Position numbers and translations under genes: made by a program. The notes beneath the pieces are model-generated. The model was not told where the DNA came from and did no database searches. It worked only from the letters and a program-made list of their open reading frames with translations. Below are positions 17,738 to 28,114 of a stretch of 64,000 nucleotides of DNA, piece after piece (position 1 is the first letter of the stretch; each line of letters starts with the position of its first letter). The DNA is taken from positions 393,987-457,986 of the forward strand of contig CAVTHA010000010.1 in NCBI GenBank assembly GCA_963734435.1. Direction: 5' to 3'. This DNA comes from Bog-756 sp963734435. GTDB taxonomy: Bacteria > Actinomycetota > Acidimicrobiia > Acidimicrobiales > RAAP-2.

Positions 17738-18908
17738 TCACGACGGTCGGGGTAGGCCGAGGCCACGCTGGGCGATGATGTTTCGCTGCACTTCGCTGGT
17801 GCCGCCGTAGATCGTCGTGCCCAAGGCAAACCGGTAGGAGTATTCGGCGATCCCGCCGGCTGGAGCGGTGGGGTCCACCGTCGCTACGGACACCGTCCGG
17901 ACCGAGCATGTCGACGAAGTCTGCCGATTGCCTGGTCAGAGCCTCCGATGCGAACAGCTTGGCCATCGATCCTTCGACGCCAGGGAGACCACCCGAGTAG
18001 TGGACCCACGCGCAGCGGCGAGCCAACAGGATGCTGACTTCATTCTCGGCGGCCGCTCGACCCAGTCGAGCCTGGACGTCGGGATCCTCTGATTTCGGAT
18101 GCCCTTCATCATCGATCGAACTCAGTGCCCATTGCTCCATGGCCTGGAGGAGCCGCACCGAGTCGCCTCCCTGCGGTCCGGATCGCTCGAAGGTGAGGCC
18201 CACTGTCATGACCTGCCAGCCCCCGTCGACCTCTCCGATCCGCAAGGAGTCGTCCACCCGGACATCGGCGTAGAACGTCAGATTCGTTCTCTCGCCGGAC
18301 AACGTGAACACCGGCTGAATCTCGACGCCCGGCTGGCGCAGCGGTACGAGGAAGGTCGTCAGACCCTTGTGTTTGGCCACGTCCGGATTGGTGCGGGCCA
18401 GTAGGAACACGTAGTCGGCCTCTTGGGCATTGGTCGTGAACATCTTCTGCCCGTTGATCAGCCACTCGTCGCCGTCGCGGACGGCTCGAGTCTGTGCCGC
18501 GGCCACGTCGGAGCCCGACTCAGGCTCGGTGAAGCCGAGGACGATGATGATCTCTCCACTCAGGGCCTGAGGGCAGGATCAGTCGCTTCTGCTCCGTCGG
18601 TCCCGAGGTGACGGATGACGTTGGCCACCATCAGTGTCGTGCCGACGCCATACGTCGGCGCTCCGGCGCTTTGGAACTCCTCGGCAGACGCCAGCACCTC
18701 GAGCGCGTCGCGACCCTGGCCACCGAATTCCTCGGGCCATCCCGGAGCCAACAGTCCGTGCTCGACTCGAGCCCGATGAAAGTCCCAGTCGTGATGGACG
18801 CCGGTCGCGTGCATCCGCTCACGCACCTCGTCGGTGAGATGTTCGTCCAGGAACTGCCTGGCTTCGTCCCGAAAGGCCTCGCTGCGCTTCGCCCAAGCGA
18901 AAATCCAT
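17738..18908 (-). CDS. acyl-CoA dehydrogenase (A), several frameshifts
   Basis: About 390 residues when frames are joined. It begins MDFRLGE at 18908, continues SEAFRDEARQFLDEHL, GWPEEFGGQGRD, LILPALSGEIIIVLGF, TEPESGSDVAAAQTRAV (FAD/substrate loop), DEWLINGQKMFTTNA, and ends with IYGGTSEVQRNIIAQRGLGL, the standard C-terminal block that carries the catalytic glutamate region in many members. Breaks occur near 18890, 18597, 18575 and 17878, most curable by removal of one G or T. FAD-dependent alpha,beta-desaturation of an acyl-CoA is the family reaction. Its start lies two bases after the stop of the second dehydrogenase, suggesting a two-subunit enzyme. Confidence 0.85.
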
Positions 18909-18909
18909 G

Positions 18910-19947
18910 TCACCCGTCCGTTCTGGTCACCGACAGCCGGTCGGCAGCGCCACGCGCGAACATGTGCGACGGCTCGCCGAACACCGCAGGCCAGGCCTTG
19001 GCCCGCCGGAAGTACAGCTGGATGTCGAACTCGAGCATGAAGCCGTACCCGCCGTGGTAGTGAAGACTGCGATAGCTCGCCTCGCGGGCCGCGTCCGAGC
19101 AGAACCCGCCCGACAGACACGGCCAGTTGCGCGGCACGTGCCGGCGTCCTCATCGGCAGCCCACGCCGCTTCCCTGGCGATGAGCGTGCTCCCGTCCATC
19201 GCCGTCGCCGCGTCGGCCAGTCCGTGGGCGACGGCCTGGAACGATCCGATCGGGACTCCAAAGGCCTGTCGCTCCTTGGCGTACTCCACCCCGATCTCGA
19301 TCGAGCGGGCCCCGATGCCGACCAGGGCGTTGGCCATGAGTACCAACCACTCGTCTCGTGCCCACTCGAACAGCAGCTCGGCCTGCTCCCCGGACAGCAA
19401 CTCGACGGCCGAGGAGTCGACCGGGATGTCGGCAAGCGGCATCGATCCGATGTTCTACGACAGGGTTTGCGCGATCGGCGATCTCCATGCACATCAGGCG
19501 GTCTCCATGGTCCAAGAAGACCACCTCGTCCGCGACCGCGCCGGCAGGAACCAGCGCCAGCGCACCGTTCTTCGGAGGATGGAGGGCGATGGTGGTGAGC
19601 CGACCGTCGGTGAGTGCCCGGCCGAGAGCCCCGGTTGCGACGTGACTTCCGGCCCGGGCCAGCAACCGGGCGGCAACCTGCCCCTCTATCAGCGGTGCGG
19701 GCCCGAGGTGCCGACCGTGCTGCTCGGCCACCAGAGCCAGATCGAGCAGAGAAGCTCCCCAACCGCCCGATGCCTCGTCTACTGCCATGTCCAAGCGCCC
19801 CCATGTCCCTGCAGGTCGCGCCCACAGGTCGGCATCGTGACCCGACGGCTCGGCGGCACGCACCCGTCGGATCGGGCACTCCTTGGCGTAGAAAGCCAGA
19901 AAGGCGTCGATGAGCTGCTGCTGCTCTTCCGATGGGTTCAGATCCAT
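18910..19947 (-). CDS. acyl-CoA dehydrogenase-like subunit (B), several frameshifts
   Basis: About 345 residues: MDLNPSEEQQQLIDAFLAFY, VDEASGGWGASLLDLALVAE, GSIEIGVEYAKERQAFG-type helix (here RSIEIGVEYAKERQAFGVPI), IGSFQAVAHGLADAAT and the final YHGGYGFMLEFDIQLYFRRA. Frames break near 19450, 19143 and 19110. It is shorter and lacks the clear TSE(V/I)QRN end of subunit A, like the non-catalytic half of actinobacterial heteromeric dehydrogenases (the FadE/ChsE alpha2beta2 type). It is followed two bases later by subunit A. Confidence 0.82.
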
Positions 19948-19999
19948 GTCGCCTGCGACTGACTCATATCGACAGATGCACGAGGGGCGGACGGTCGGG

Positions 20000-21488
20000 T
20001 CAGCGGTATTCGTCCGGGACGCCCTCCAGAATCACGGTCTTGGTCTCGAGGAACGGCAGGAGGCCCTCGGTGCCGCCCTCCCGGCCGATGCCGGACTGTT
20101 TGAAGCCGCCAAAGGCGATGCCGAAGTCGGTGCGGAAGGCATTGTGGCCGACGGTGCCGGAGCGCAACCGGCGAGCGACCTCCCGGGCCCGGTCCACATC
20201 GTGGGTGAACACGGATGCGTTGAGTCCGTAGACTGTGTCGTTGGCGGTGACCACGGCGGAATCCTCGTCGTCGGCCGGGATCACGGTCAGCACCGGACCG
20301 AAGATCTCCTCTTGGGCAATGACGGACGAGTTGTCCACGTTGGCGAAGACGGTCGGTTCCACGTAGTAGCCGCGGTCGAGGTCCTTCGGGCCGACCACCG
20401 CCGGTCACCAAGGTCGCACCTTGCTCCGACCCCTTGGCGATGTAGCCCTCGACTCGGTCGCGCTGGCGGCTGGAGACGAGCGGACCCATCTGGGTGGCCG
20501 GGTCGAAGGGGTCCCCCACCTGGACCCTGTGAAAATGCACCGGCCAGCGCGTCGACCAGCTCGTCGTGGCGCCGTCGGCTCACCACGATCCGAGTGAGCG
20601 AGGAGCACACCTGTCCGGCGAGCGTGCACTCTGCGCTGGCCAGGGTGACAGCCGCCTCGTTCAGGTCCATGTCGTCGAGGATGAGGGCGGCCGACTTTCC
20701 ACCCAGTTCGAGGGTGCAACGGGCGATCTCGCTCGCCGCAGATCGAGGCGATCCGCTGGCCGGCGGCGGTCGAGCCGGTGAAGGTGATCTTGTCCACGCG
20801 GGCATCGCGAACCAGGAGCTCGGACACCTCTCGATCGGCGGTGACGACATTCAGCACCCCGGCCGGAAGGCCGATGGCGTCGGCCATCTCAGCTACCACA
20901 TAGGCGTCGCCGGGGGCCTCGGGCGAGCACTTGAGGACCACTGTGCACCCAGCCAGGAGGGCGGGGGCAAGCTTGTAGGTGATGAGGCCGATCGGGGCGT
21001 TCCACGGGATGATGGCGCCGACGACGCCGACCGGTTCCCGCACGAGCAGGCCGAACTCCCCCATCGTGGGCCGCGCCCTCTCTTCGAAAGGGAAGGTCTC
21101 GGCCAGACCGGCGTAGTACTCGAACGCCCCGGCGATGCCGGCCGCGCCGTGCCGGGCCATGCGGTAGAGGGCACCGGACTCGCGGGGCCAGATCTGCCCG
21201 ATGTCCTCGGCCCGGTCGCGGAGGCCGGCGGCGATGCCCATGAGGAACTCGGCGCGTGCCACATGGGTCAGGGTGGGCCATGGTCCCTCGTCGAAGGCCC
21301 GACGGGCGGCCGTCACCGCCCGATCCATATCGCGTCGGCTGCGCCTCGGGCACCCGGAAGTAGACCTTTTCGGTGCTCGAGTCGATCACATCGATGGTCG
21401 CCTCCGACGAGGGGCTGACCCAATCACCGTCGATGAAGAAACGGTCGGTGTGCCGGAGCGGTGCTTCGGTTTCACTCTTCAAGGCCAT
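20000..21488 (-). CDS. aldehyde dehydrogenase family protein, about four frameshifts
   Basis: About 495 residues, the usual length, starting MALKSETEAPLRHTDRFFIDGDWV after AGGGAGA. Family blocks are all present: IIPWNAPIGLITYKLAPALL, ITFTGSTAAGQRIAS (NAD), TLELGGKSAALIL (general base Glu), GQVCSSLTRIVV (nucleophile Cys), YYVEPTVFANVDN, EEIFGPVLTVI and FGGFKQSGIGREGG. Frames break near 21335, 20746, 20535 and 20400; the one at 20746 is cured by removing a G before ATC. It would oxidise an aldehyde to an acid or acyl product in the pathway. It precedes the acyl-CoA dehydrogenase pair by 52 bases. Confidence 0.88.
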
Positions 21489-21591
21489 ATGAAATCTCCC
21501 TCATCGGGTGCCCCAACGATGCCGGGACGGCTGCAGGCGACGTCCCCACGGAACCAGCGTAGCCAGGGTCCTCGATCGACAACCCCCCCGA

Positions 21592-22035
21592 TTACGGTTT
21601 CGGAGGCAAGCGGTTCCGGTAGGTCTCGGGGAGCAGTTCGATCAACTGTCCGTCGGGGTCCCGCACGAAGATGGCGGCACCGACGTCACTCTCCTCGACG
21701 ATCTGTCCGCCGTGCTCGGCCGCCCGCTGGGCCGCCACTCTCACGTCACCGACTGATATCGACAGGTGGGTCAGTCCGGGCTCGTTCATCGTGCGAGGCC
21801 GAAACGGAGAGGTCGCCCCCGGTGCGGAATAGTGGATCAGTTCCAGAACGAATCCATCCAGGGTCATATAGGAGGCGGTGACACCCAGCGGAGGCGTGAG
21901 GCAGCTGAGCTGGGCGGTTGGTTCGTCAGGCGGCGTTATCTCGTACCAGAACTTGAAGCCGAATACTTCCTGGTAGAACTGCTTTGAGCGCTCGAGGTCG
22001 GTGACCACCTGGCCGGTGTGGTTGTACGTGCCCAT
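21592..22035 (-). CDS. VOC-family (lactoylglutathione-lyase-like) protein
   Basis: 147 residues with both beta-alpha-beta modules: NHTGQVVTDLERSKQFYQEV, LSCLTPPLGVTASYMTLDGF, GFVLELIHYSAPGA (metal-site Glu), LTHLSISVGDVRVAAQRAAE and the closing GAAIFVRDPDGQLIELLPE. The long inter-module insert (ITPPDEPTAQ) is like methylmalonyl-CoA epimerase or dioxygenase-type VOC proteins. In this setting an isomerase or epimerase acting on a CoA or keto intermediate is possible, but not provable. It sits between the ferredoxin and aldehyde dehydrogenase on the same strand. Confidence 0.8.
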   Translation of the reverse strand: MGTYNHTGQVVTDLERSKQFYQEVFGFKFWYEITPPDEPTAQLSCLTPPLGVTASYMTLDGFVLELIHYSAPGATSPFRPRTMNEPGLTHLSISVGDVRVAAQRAAEHGGQIVEESDVGAAIFVRDPDGQLIELLPETYRNRLPPKP

Positions 22036-22105
22036 CCGTATCCTCCCGTCCTGGCCCGGACTTTCCGCACCGGTCGCCGTCCTCGGCTGGCTTGCGGCTG
22101 CGATG

Positions 22106-22324
22106 TCAGGTCGGGAAGATCCTGTCGACGGCGATCGCCGACGTCGGGCAGTTGGCGGCGGCCATTCGTACCTGCTCCTCGTGGCCGGCCACGTCGCCGC
22201 AGACGAAGGCGACCCCGTCGTCGTCGAGGTCGAAGACGCCGGGGGCCCAGAACAGGCAGTTCCCCGAGCCCATGCAGGCCTCTCGGTCGATCACCTCCTG
22301 GCCGCCGGGCGCTCCCGAGCTCAT
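22106..22324 (-). CDS. small [3Fe-4S]-type ferredoxin
   Basis: 72 residues from ATG 22324; an upstream GTG at 22360 would add 12 residues. The cluster cysteines are in REACMGSGNCLFWAP (CX5C) and ANCPTSAI, the spacing of the single-cluster ferredoxins that serve actinobacterial P450s and oxygenases. An acidic middle (DLDDDG) is typical. It likely feeds electrons to the P450 at 8714-9922 or another oxygenase. It is the first gene of the minus arm, divergent from the LLM monooxygenase. Confidence 0.85.
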   Translation of the reverse strand: MSSGAPGGQEVIDREACMGSGNCLFWAPGVFDLDDDGVAFVCGDVAGHEEQVRMAAANCPTSAIAVDRIFPT

Positions 22325-22502
22325 GTCCCCGATTCCCGGACCATCAATGCAGGCTAACACTCGGGTTCAGGATGGCTGACGTCGATCGTGTCGAATTCGA
22401 GACCGTCTCCTGCGCAAGCCCACCACCCGAAGGTGGGGCGTTGCGCCGATCGCGTACCCTGAGGCCGCGCTCGGGGAGGACGAGCATGCTGGAGGTGACC
22501 AC

Positions 22503-23382
22503 ATGGAGCGGATGAAATTCGGGCTCGCCTTTGCCAACATCGGGCCGTTCATCGAACCAGATGAAGCGATCCGCCTGGCTCAGGCGGCGGAAGGTGCCGG
22601 GTTCGAGTCGATTTGGGCCGTCGACCACGTGGTCGTTCCGGCCGGATACCAGTCGAAGTACCCATACGACCCGTCGGGGCAGCTCCCTTCCGGCGAGGCC
22701 ACCGTGTTTCCCGACCCGCTTATCTGGCTGGCGTACGTGGCCGCCCACACCTCGACATTGCGGCTGGGGACCGGCATTCTCATCGTGGCGCAGCGAAATC
22801 CGCTCGTGCTGGCCAAAGAACTGGCCACGCTCGACTACCTCTCGGGTGGACGAATGATCCTCGGCGCGGGCATCGGCTGGTTGGCAGAGGAGTTCCAGGC
22901 TTTGGGGATCCCATTCTCGGGCCGTGGGCCGCGCACCGAGGAGGCGATCGCGGCCATGCGAGCTCTCTGGTCACAGGAGCAGGCCACCTTCGAAGGCAAC
23001 ACTGCCAGCTTTCGCCACTGCTTCTTGCGGCCACAGCCCCGCGCCGGGACCATCCCGGTGCATGTGGGTGGTCATAGTGAAGGCGGCCGCTCGACGAGCT
23101 GGCCGCATCGGCGACGGGTATTTCCCCTTCGGGGTCAGCGTGGACGAATTGCCCCCCTGTTCGATGTCGTTCGGCGTAGCGCCGGAGGGGGCGGGGAGGG
23201 ATCCGGCCGCCATAGAGCTCACCGTTCAATGCAGCAGCACTGGCGCCGAAGCGGCCCTGGCCGACGCGAAACGCCTTCGACAGCTGGGCGCCACTCGCAT
23301 CGTGATTCCCGCAGTCTTGTTCGGGGACGACCGTGTACGGTCGCTGCAACGCTTTGGCGAGGACGTGATCGCGTCGCTCTGA
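22503..23382 (+). CDS. LLM-class F420-dependent oxidoreductase, three frameshifts
   Basis: About 290 residues of the luciferase-like TIM barrel: MKFGLAFANIGPFIEPDEAI, GFESIWAVDHVVVP, LRLGTGILIVAQRNPLVLAK and LSGGRMILGAGIGWLAEEF. These are the hallmarks of actinobacterial F420-dependent (TIGR03619-like) enzymes. The frame breaks near 23082 (surplus G), 23157 (one C missing from a C run) and 23192 (one G too many in a G run); the last two cancel and restore LFDVVRRSAG...GRDPAAIELT. The homopolymer context argues for sequencing error. GGAGGTGACCAC precedes the ATG. First gene of the plus arm. Confidence 0.88.
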
Positions 23383-23440
23383 ACTGCGATTTTGACCACA
23401 GACGGCGCTGCCCGTTCCGACAAGGCCCGGTGAGGATGCC

Positions 23441-24586
23441 ATGACCCAGTCGATCGAACAGTTTCGGATCCGGATCGAGGACTCCGTCCTCGAGGATCTT
23501 CACGAACGACTGGTGCGGACCCGCTTTCCCGATCAGATCGATGGCACCGGTTGGGAATACGGGATCCCCATCGACTACCTGCGCCAGCTCGTCGACTACT
23601 GGCGGGACACCTATGACTGGCGCACCCAGGAGGCAGGCTTGAACGAATTCAGCCACTTCCGAACCGAAATCGATGAGCAGTCGATCCATTTCCTGCACGC
23701 ACGGTCCGTTCACGCGGACGCCCTGCCACTCTTGATCACCCACGGGTGGCCGGGATCCATCGTCGAGTTCCTCGACGTCATCCCCCGGCTCACGGATCCA
23801 GTGGCGTTCGGTGGCGACTCGGCAGATGCGTTCCATGTCGTAGCGCCATCGCTCCCGGGCTACGGCTTCTCCGAACCCCCGCGGACGCCCGGCTGGAACG
23901 AACTGCGGATCGCCCACGCCTTCGTGGCGCTGATGGATCGGCTCGGCTACCAGCGCTACGGCGCCCAGGGTGGGGATTGGGGGGCCCAGGTGACCAGCAG
24001 GATCGGGGACCTCGACCCGAATCACTGTGCGGCCATTCATCTCAACATGCCCCTGGGTACGCCGTCCGACGACGGCGGCCAGCTCACCGAGGAGGAACAA
24101 GCGGACCTGGCGGCGATCCAGGAGTTCGGGCGGGAAGAATCGGCCTATGCGCAGGAACAAGGCACCAAGCCACAGACTCTTGGTGCGGCGCTCAACGACT
24201 CGCCGGCCGGGCTGCTCGCCTGGATCGTCGAGAAGTTCCGCGCCTGGAGCGATTGTGACGGCGATCCGGAGAACTGCTTCAGCCGCGATCAGCTCATCAC
24301 CAACGTCATGCTGTACTGGGTGACACAGACGAGCGCTTCCGCCGCCCGTCTGTACTGGGAAAGCAGACACACCAGCCCCGCCACCAGGTCGCTCCCGTTC
24401 GTCGAGGTTCCGACCGGGGTGGCCCGCTTTCCCAAGGAGATCCTCCGATGGCCGCGGTCGTGGGTCGATCGCCAGTACAACGTCGTGCACTGGGCACAGA
24501 TGGACCGTGGCGGCCACTTCCCGGCCATGGAGCAGCCCGAGTTGTTCGTCGAGGATCTACGGTCCTTCTTCCGGCCCGTGCGCTGA
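23441..24586 (+). CDS. epoxide hydrolase (EHN plus alpha/beta hydrolase)
   Basis: 381 residues, the length of microsomal-type bacterial epoxide hydrolases. An N-terminal EHN domain (FRIRIEDSVLEDLHERLVRT, GWEYGIPIDYLRQLVDYW) precedes the alpha/beta hydrolase fold with the HGWPGSIVEF oxyanion motif, the nucleophile elbow GGDWGAQ (Asp), and MDRGGHFPAMEQPE (catalytic His). It converts an epoxide to a diol. A P450 or other oxygenase in the same locus could make the epoxide. Confidence 0.92.
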   Translation: MTQSIEQFRIRIEDSVLEDLHERLVRTRFPDQIDGTGWEYGIPIDYLRQLVDYWRDTYDWRTQEAGLNEFSHFRTEIDEQSIHFLHARSVHADALPLLITHGWPGSIVEFLDVIPRLTDPVAFGGDSADAFHVVAPSLPGYGFSEPPRTPGWNELRIAHAFVALMDRLGYQRYGAQGGDWGAQVTSRIGDLDPNHCAAIHLNMPLGTPSDDGGQLTEEEQADLAAIQEFGREESAYAQEQGTKPQTLGAALNDSPAGLLAWIVEKFRAWSDCDGDPENCFSRDQLITNVMLYWVTQTSASAARLYWESRHTSPATRSLPFVEVPTGVARFPKEILRWPRSWVDRQYNVVHWAQMDRGGHFPAMEQPELFVEDLRSFFRPVR

Positions 24587-24790
24587 CCAGCCTCCTGTCC
24601 CCCGCGGCTCTTCGGCGGTCAAGCGCCCACCGTCGACCGGCAGGTCGCTGGCCGGCACCTAAGCGGCCTGCTGGTGAAGGGGACGGCGTTCACGATGTAG
24701 CAAGGTCGACGTCAGATGTCTGCCGGTAGGCTCGACGACCGATCCGGCGAGCACTTACATTTCCAGCCGGGCGCGAGATCGGAGATGGCC

Positions 24791-26008
24791 ATGACCGCAG
24801 TAATGCAGGATGTCCGCATCCTGGAAGTGGCCGAGCACACATTCGTCCCGGCCGCTTCAGCTCTGCTGGCCGACTGGGGTGCCGAGGTCATCAAGATCGA
24901 GCACGTCGAAAGAGGCGACGCCATGCGAGGACTGGCGTCCACCGGGGTCATGAACATTCCGACCGACGTCCATGCCCTGCTCGAGCACTCAAACCGGGGA
25001 AAGCAGAGCCTGGCGTTGGACCTGACCTCGGACGACGGGCTCGGGATTCTCTACAAGATCGCGGAGACGTGCGACGTCTTCCTCACCAACAAGCTCCCCA
25101 GTGTGAGGCGGAAGCTCAGGATCGACGTGGACGACGTACGAGCCCACAATCCTCGGATCATCTACGCCCGCGGGACTGGACAGGGAGAGCGTGGACCTGA
25201 TGCCGACAAGGGCTCGTACGACTCGCTGGCATTCTGGTGCCGGTCGGGCATTTCGGTCGGCGTCATGCGGGCCGAGTACGGCCATGCCCCGGGTCCTCCC
25301 GGGCCCGGCTTCGGTGACTCGATCGGCGCCATGACGATCGCCGGTGGGATCATGGGCGCGCTCTTTCACCGGGAGCGCACGGGAGAAGCCACCACGGTGG
25401 ACGTCTCCCTCTTCGGTGTCGGGCTCTGGTCGATGGGCCAGGCAGTCTCGCTGTCGCTTCTCCTCGACCAACCCTGGACGCCACTGCCCGGCGATGCGAC
25501 CAGGACGAATCCGCTCGCCGCCAACTATCGGACCAAAGATGGTCGCTACCTCGCGTTCACATGCCTGCAGGCGGGCAAGTACTGGGCCCCCATGTGCGAT
25601 GCCATCGGTCGGCCGGAACTGGCGGCCGACCCGCGGTTCGCCGACCACGAGTCTCTCCTGGCCAACAGCACCGAGGCGGCCGGCGTGTTGAGAGAGACAT
25701 TCGCCCAGCACACGCTAGAGGAATGGCGATCGATGCTGACCGAATTCACCGGCCAGTGGGCGGTCGTGCAGGACACCCTGGAGGCGGGCACCGACCCCCA
25801 GGCCGTCGCCAACGGCTACGTGCAGGAGTGCCGGACGGCCGCAGGCACCCCGTTCCGACTCGCCGCCGCGCCGGTACAGTACGACGACCAGCCGGCCGTC
25901 CCCCGCCGTGCACCCGAGTTCAACGAGCACGGTGACCGGATTCTCGCCGATCTGGGGTTGGACTGGGACGCCATTGCCGACCTGAAAGTCCGTGGCATCA
26001 TCGCCTGA
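24791..26008 (+). CDS. CaiB/BaiF family (class III) CoA-transferase
   Basis: About 405 residues. The start ATG at 24791 is preferred (GGAG eight bases upstream) over the ATG two codons earlier. Family marks: VRILEVAEHTFVPAASALLA, DWGAEVIKIEHVERGDAMR, SNRGKQSLALDLTSDDG, YDSLAFWCRSGIS with the conserved catalytic-loop aspartate, and DGRYLAFTCL in the small domain. These enzymes move CoA between carboxylic acids, so it would activate a carboxylate made earlier in the pathway for beta-oxidation. Confidence 0.9.
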   Translation: MTAVMQDVRILEVAEHTFVPAASALLADWGAEVIKIEHVERGDAMRGLASTGVMNIPTDVHALLEHSNRGKQSLALDLTSDDGLGILYKIAETCDVFLTNKLPSVRRKLRIDVDDVRAHNPRIIYARGTGQGERGPDADKGSYDSLAFWCRSGISVGVMRAEYGHAPGPPGPGFGDSIGAMTIAGGIMGALFHRERTGEATTVDVSLFGVGLWSMGQAVSLSLLLDQPWTPLPGDATRTNPLAANYRTKDGRYLAFTCLQAGKYWAPMCDAIGRPELAADPRFADHESLLANSTEAAGVLRETFAQHTLEEWRSMLTEFTGQWAVVQDTLEAGTDPQAVANGYVQECRTAAGTPFRLAAAPVQYDDQPAVPRRAPEFNEHGDRILADLGLDWDAIADLKVRGIIA

Positions 26009-26047
26009 CCCCACTCGAGCGAGAAACCCAGAACGGAGCCCAGAGCC

Positions 26048-26878
26048 ATGACCATTTTCGACGCCTTCCGCTACGACGGTAAGCGAGCGCTCGTCGTGGG
26101 CGGTGCGACCGGCATCGGTGCCGCGGTCGCCGAGCTGGTGCACGACGCAGGAGCCGAGGTCGTGGTCATGGACATCGCAGAACCCCGACTTCCCGGCGCC
26201 ACGGCCATCGAGCTCAACCTGGCCGACGCCGCATCCATCGATGCCGCTGTCGACCAGTGTGGCGGCCCCGTCCATGCTCTCTTCTCGTGCGCCGGGGTGG
26301 CGGACGGCACGCCGGGCATCGAGCGGATCAACTTCATCGGTCACCGGCACTTGATCGATCGGCTCCTCTCCCTCCAGATGCTCCCGTCGGGCTCGGCGAT
26401 CGGCTTCATCTCTTCGGCTGCCGGCCTTGGTTGGCTGGCCAGTCTCGAGGAGCTGAACGAGTACCTCGACACACCCGACTTCGACTCCGCGGTGAAATGG
26501 ATCGAAGAACATGGAAGGGCTGACTACATGTGGAGCAAGCAGGCGGTCTGTGCCTATGTGGGGCGCCAGGCCTACGCACTGTTGGAGCTCGGCATCCGTA
26601 TCAACGCCATCTGCCCCGGCCCGACGGACACACCATTGGCCCAGGCCAACAAGGAGCTATGGCTGGGCTTCGGCTCGGACTACCGACAGAGCCTCGGCAT
26701 CGAGGCGGCGACACCGCTCGAGCAGGCCTATCCCCTGGTCTTCCTGTGCAGCGACGCCGCCGCATCGCTCAGCGGGATCACACTCATCACCGATTCCGGT
26801 TACATCAGCTCGGGTCTCACCGGATCCTTCCCTTCCGCCACCCCGGTCGCCAACTTCCTGACCGCCCGGCCGGATTGA
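26048..26878 (+). CDS. short-chain dehydrogenase (hydroxysteroid-dehydrogenase-like SDR)
   Basis: 276 residues; GGATGIGAAVAELV cofactor loop, DIAEPRLPG, FSCAGVADG in place of NNAG, IGFISSAAGLGW and the YMWSK catalytic pair. The short DIAEP/CAGVADG pattern and long insertion after SSAAG resemble 3-alpha-hydroxysteroid-dehydrogenase/carveol-dehydrogenase-like SDRs of actinomycetes. Forty bases after the CoA-transferase, so probably in one transcript. Confidence 0.87.
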   Translation: MTIFDAFRYDGKRALVVGGATGIGAAVAELVHDAGAEVVVMDIAEPRLPGATAIELNLADAASIDAAVDQCGGPVHALFSCAGVADGTPGIERINFIGHRHLIDRLLSLQMLPSGSAIGFISSAAGLGWLASLEELNEYLDTPDFDSAVKWIEEHGRADYMWSKQAVCAYVGRQAYALLELGIRINAICPGPTDTPLAQANKELWLGFGSDYRQSLGIEAATPLEQAYPLVFLCSDAAASLSGITLITDSGYISSGLTGSFPSATPVANFLTARPD

Positions 26879-26941
26879 CACCGGCCAGGCACGGGGAAAC
26901 GGGAGCAGACTGCTCGTGCTGAGCCGCACCAGGGAGCACGG

Positions 26942-28114
26942 ATGGATTTCGAGCTGACCGACGACCAACAGGAGCTGCGAGACGTCGTTCGCTCTGTTCT
27001 GTCGGACGCATGCCCTCCCTCGGTCGTTCGCCAGGTCTACGAGGCGAAGGAAGGCGAGCGCGACGCCGTATCAGGATCGTTGTGGCGGCAGATGGTCGAG
27101 CTCGACTGGTCGGCCCTGACGATTCCCGAGGTCTGCGGCGGCCTCGGGCTTGGCTACGTCGAGCTGGCAATCGTGGCTGAAGAGCTCGGTCGAACGGTGG
27201 CGCCCAGCCCCTTCTTCGCCACCCTGACCCAATTCGCGCCGATGGTCCGTGAGGCGGGTTCACCGGAGCAGCAAGAAAGGTTTCTGCGGCCGGTTGCCGA
27301 GTTCGGCAGCCGCGGCACCCTGGGCTTGGCCGAGGATGCGGGCCGCTGGGAGACGACCGGGATGGCGACGGCCGCCCACCCCGCTGACGGCGGCTGGGCC
27401 CTCGACGGGAAGAAGGCGTTCGTTCTCGACGGCACCACCGCGGCCGAGATCGCCATCGTGGCCCGACTCGAAGGGACCGGGGGGCCCGATGGACTGGGGG
27501 TGTTTGTCGTTCCCACCGACTGGGGGACGGCAACGCAGGTGAGCGTCATCGATCCCACTCAACCAGTCGCAGAACTCTTCTTCGACGAGGTGGTCGTACC
27601 AGCAGACCGGGTCCTGCTGGCGCCGGGCGACCCACGATCCCAGCGCGCCATCACCCGGGCCGTCGAGGAGGCGACCGCGGCCGTCGCGCTGGCCCTGTGT
27701 GGGACGTGCCGGGCCATGCTGGAGTTGACGCTGCAGTACGTCAAAGACCGCCATCAGTACGAGCGACCCATTGGTTCGTTTCAGGCGGTGAAGCACCGCT
27801 TGGTGGACATGTACCTATCCGTCGAGCGAGCCACATCCCTCGCCTATTTCGCCGCCCTGGCCATCGCCGAGGACGACGAACGCCGCACGTTGGCCGTCGC
27901 GATGGCCAAAAGCACGGCCGGCGAATGTCAGCGCCTGGTGGTGCAGGAGGCATTGCAACTGCACGGAGGCATCGGCCTCACCTGGGAGCACGATCTACAT
28001 CTGTTCATGAAACGAGCGAAGTCAGCCGACGGACTATTCGGTTCGGCACTGACACAACGGGCCGCCGTAGCCCAGATGCTCGGTTTGCACATCCGAGACG
28101 AGGAAGCGTCGTGA
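26942..28114 (+). CDS. acyl-CoA dehydrogenase (C)
   Basis: 390 residues, uninterrupted. MDFELTDDQQELRDVVRSVL start, VCGGLGLGYVELAIVAEELG, DGKKAFVLDGTTAAEIAIVA, CRAMLELTLQYVKDRHQYER, IGSFQAVKHRLVDMYLSVER and LQLHGGIGLTWEHDLHLFMK. It lacks the usual E in the TSE(V/I)QR end, like the partner subunit of heteromeric enzymes. Its stop overlaps the start of the next dehydrogenase (GTGA), supporting a C-D complex. Confidence 0.92.
   Translation: MDFELTDDQQELRDVVRSVLSDACPPSVVRQVYEAKEGERDAVSGSLWRQMVELDWSALTIPEVCGGLGLGYVELAIVAEELGRTVAPSPFFATLTQFAPMVREAGSPEQQERFLRPVAEFGSRGTLGLAEDAGRWETTGMATAAHPADGGWALDGKKAFVLDGTTAAEIAIVARLEGTGGPDGLGVFVVPTDWGTATQVSVIDPTQPVAELFFDEVVVPADRVLLAPGDPRSQRAITRAVEEATAAVALALCGTCRAMLELTLQYVKDRHQYERPIGSFQAVKHRLVDMYLSVERATSLAYFAALAIAEDDERRTLAVAMAKSTAGECQRLVVQEALQLHGGIGLTWEHDLHLFMKRAKSADGLFGSALTQRAAVAQMLGLHIRDEEAS

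Noticed and set aside
2040..20750. Three of the surplus-G frameshifts (2044, 15890, 20746) fall just before ATC, making GATC
   Set aside because: Considered a methylation-linked read error, but most other indels are not at GATC, so no pattern can be claimed.
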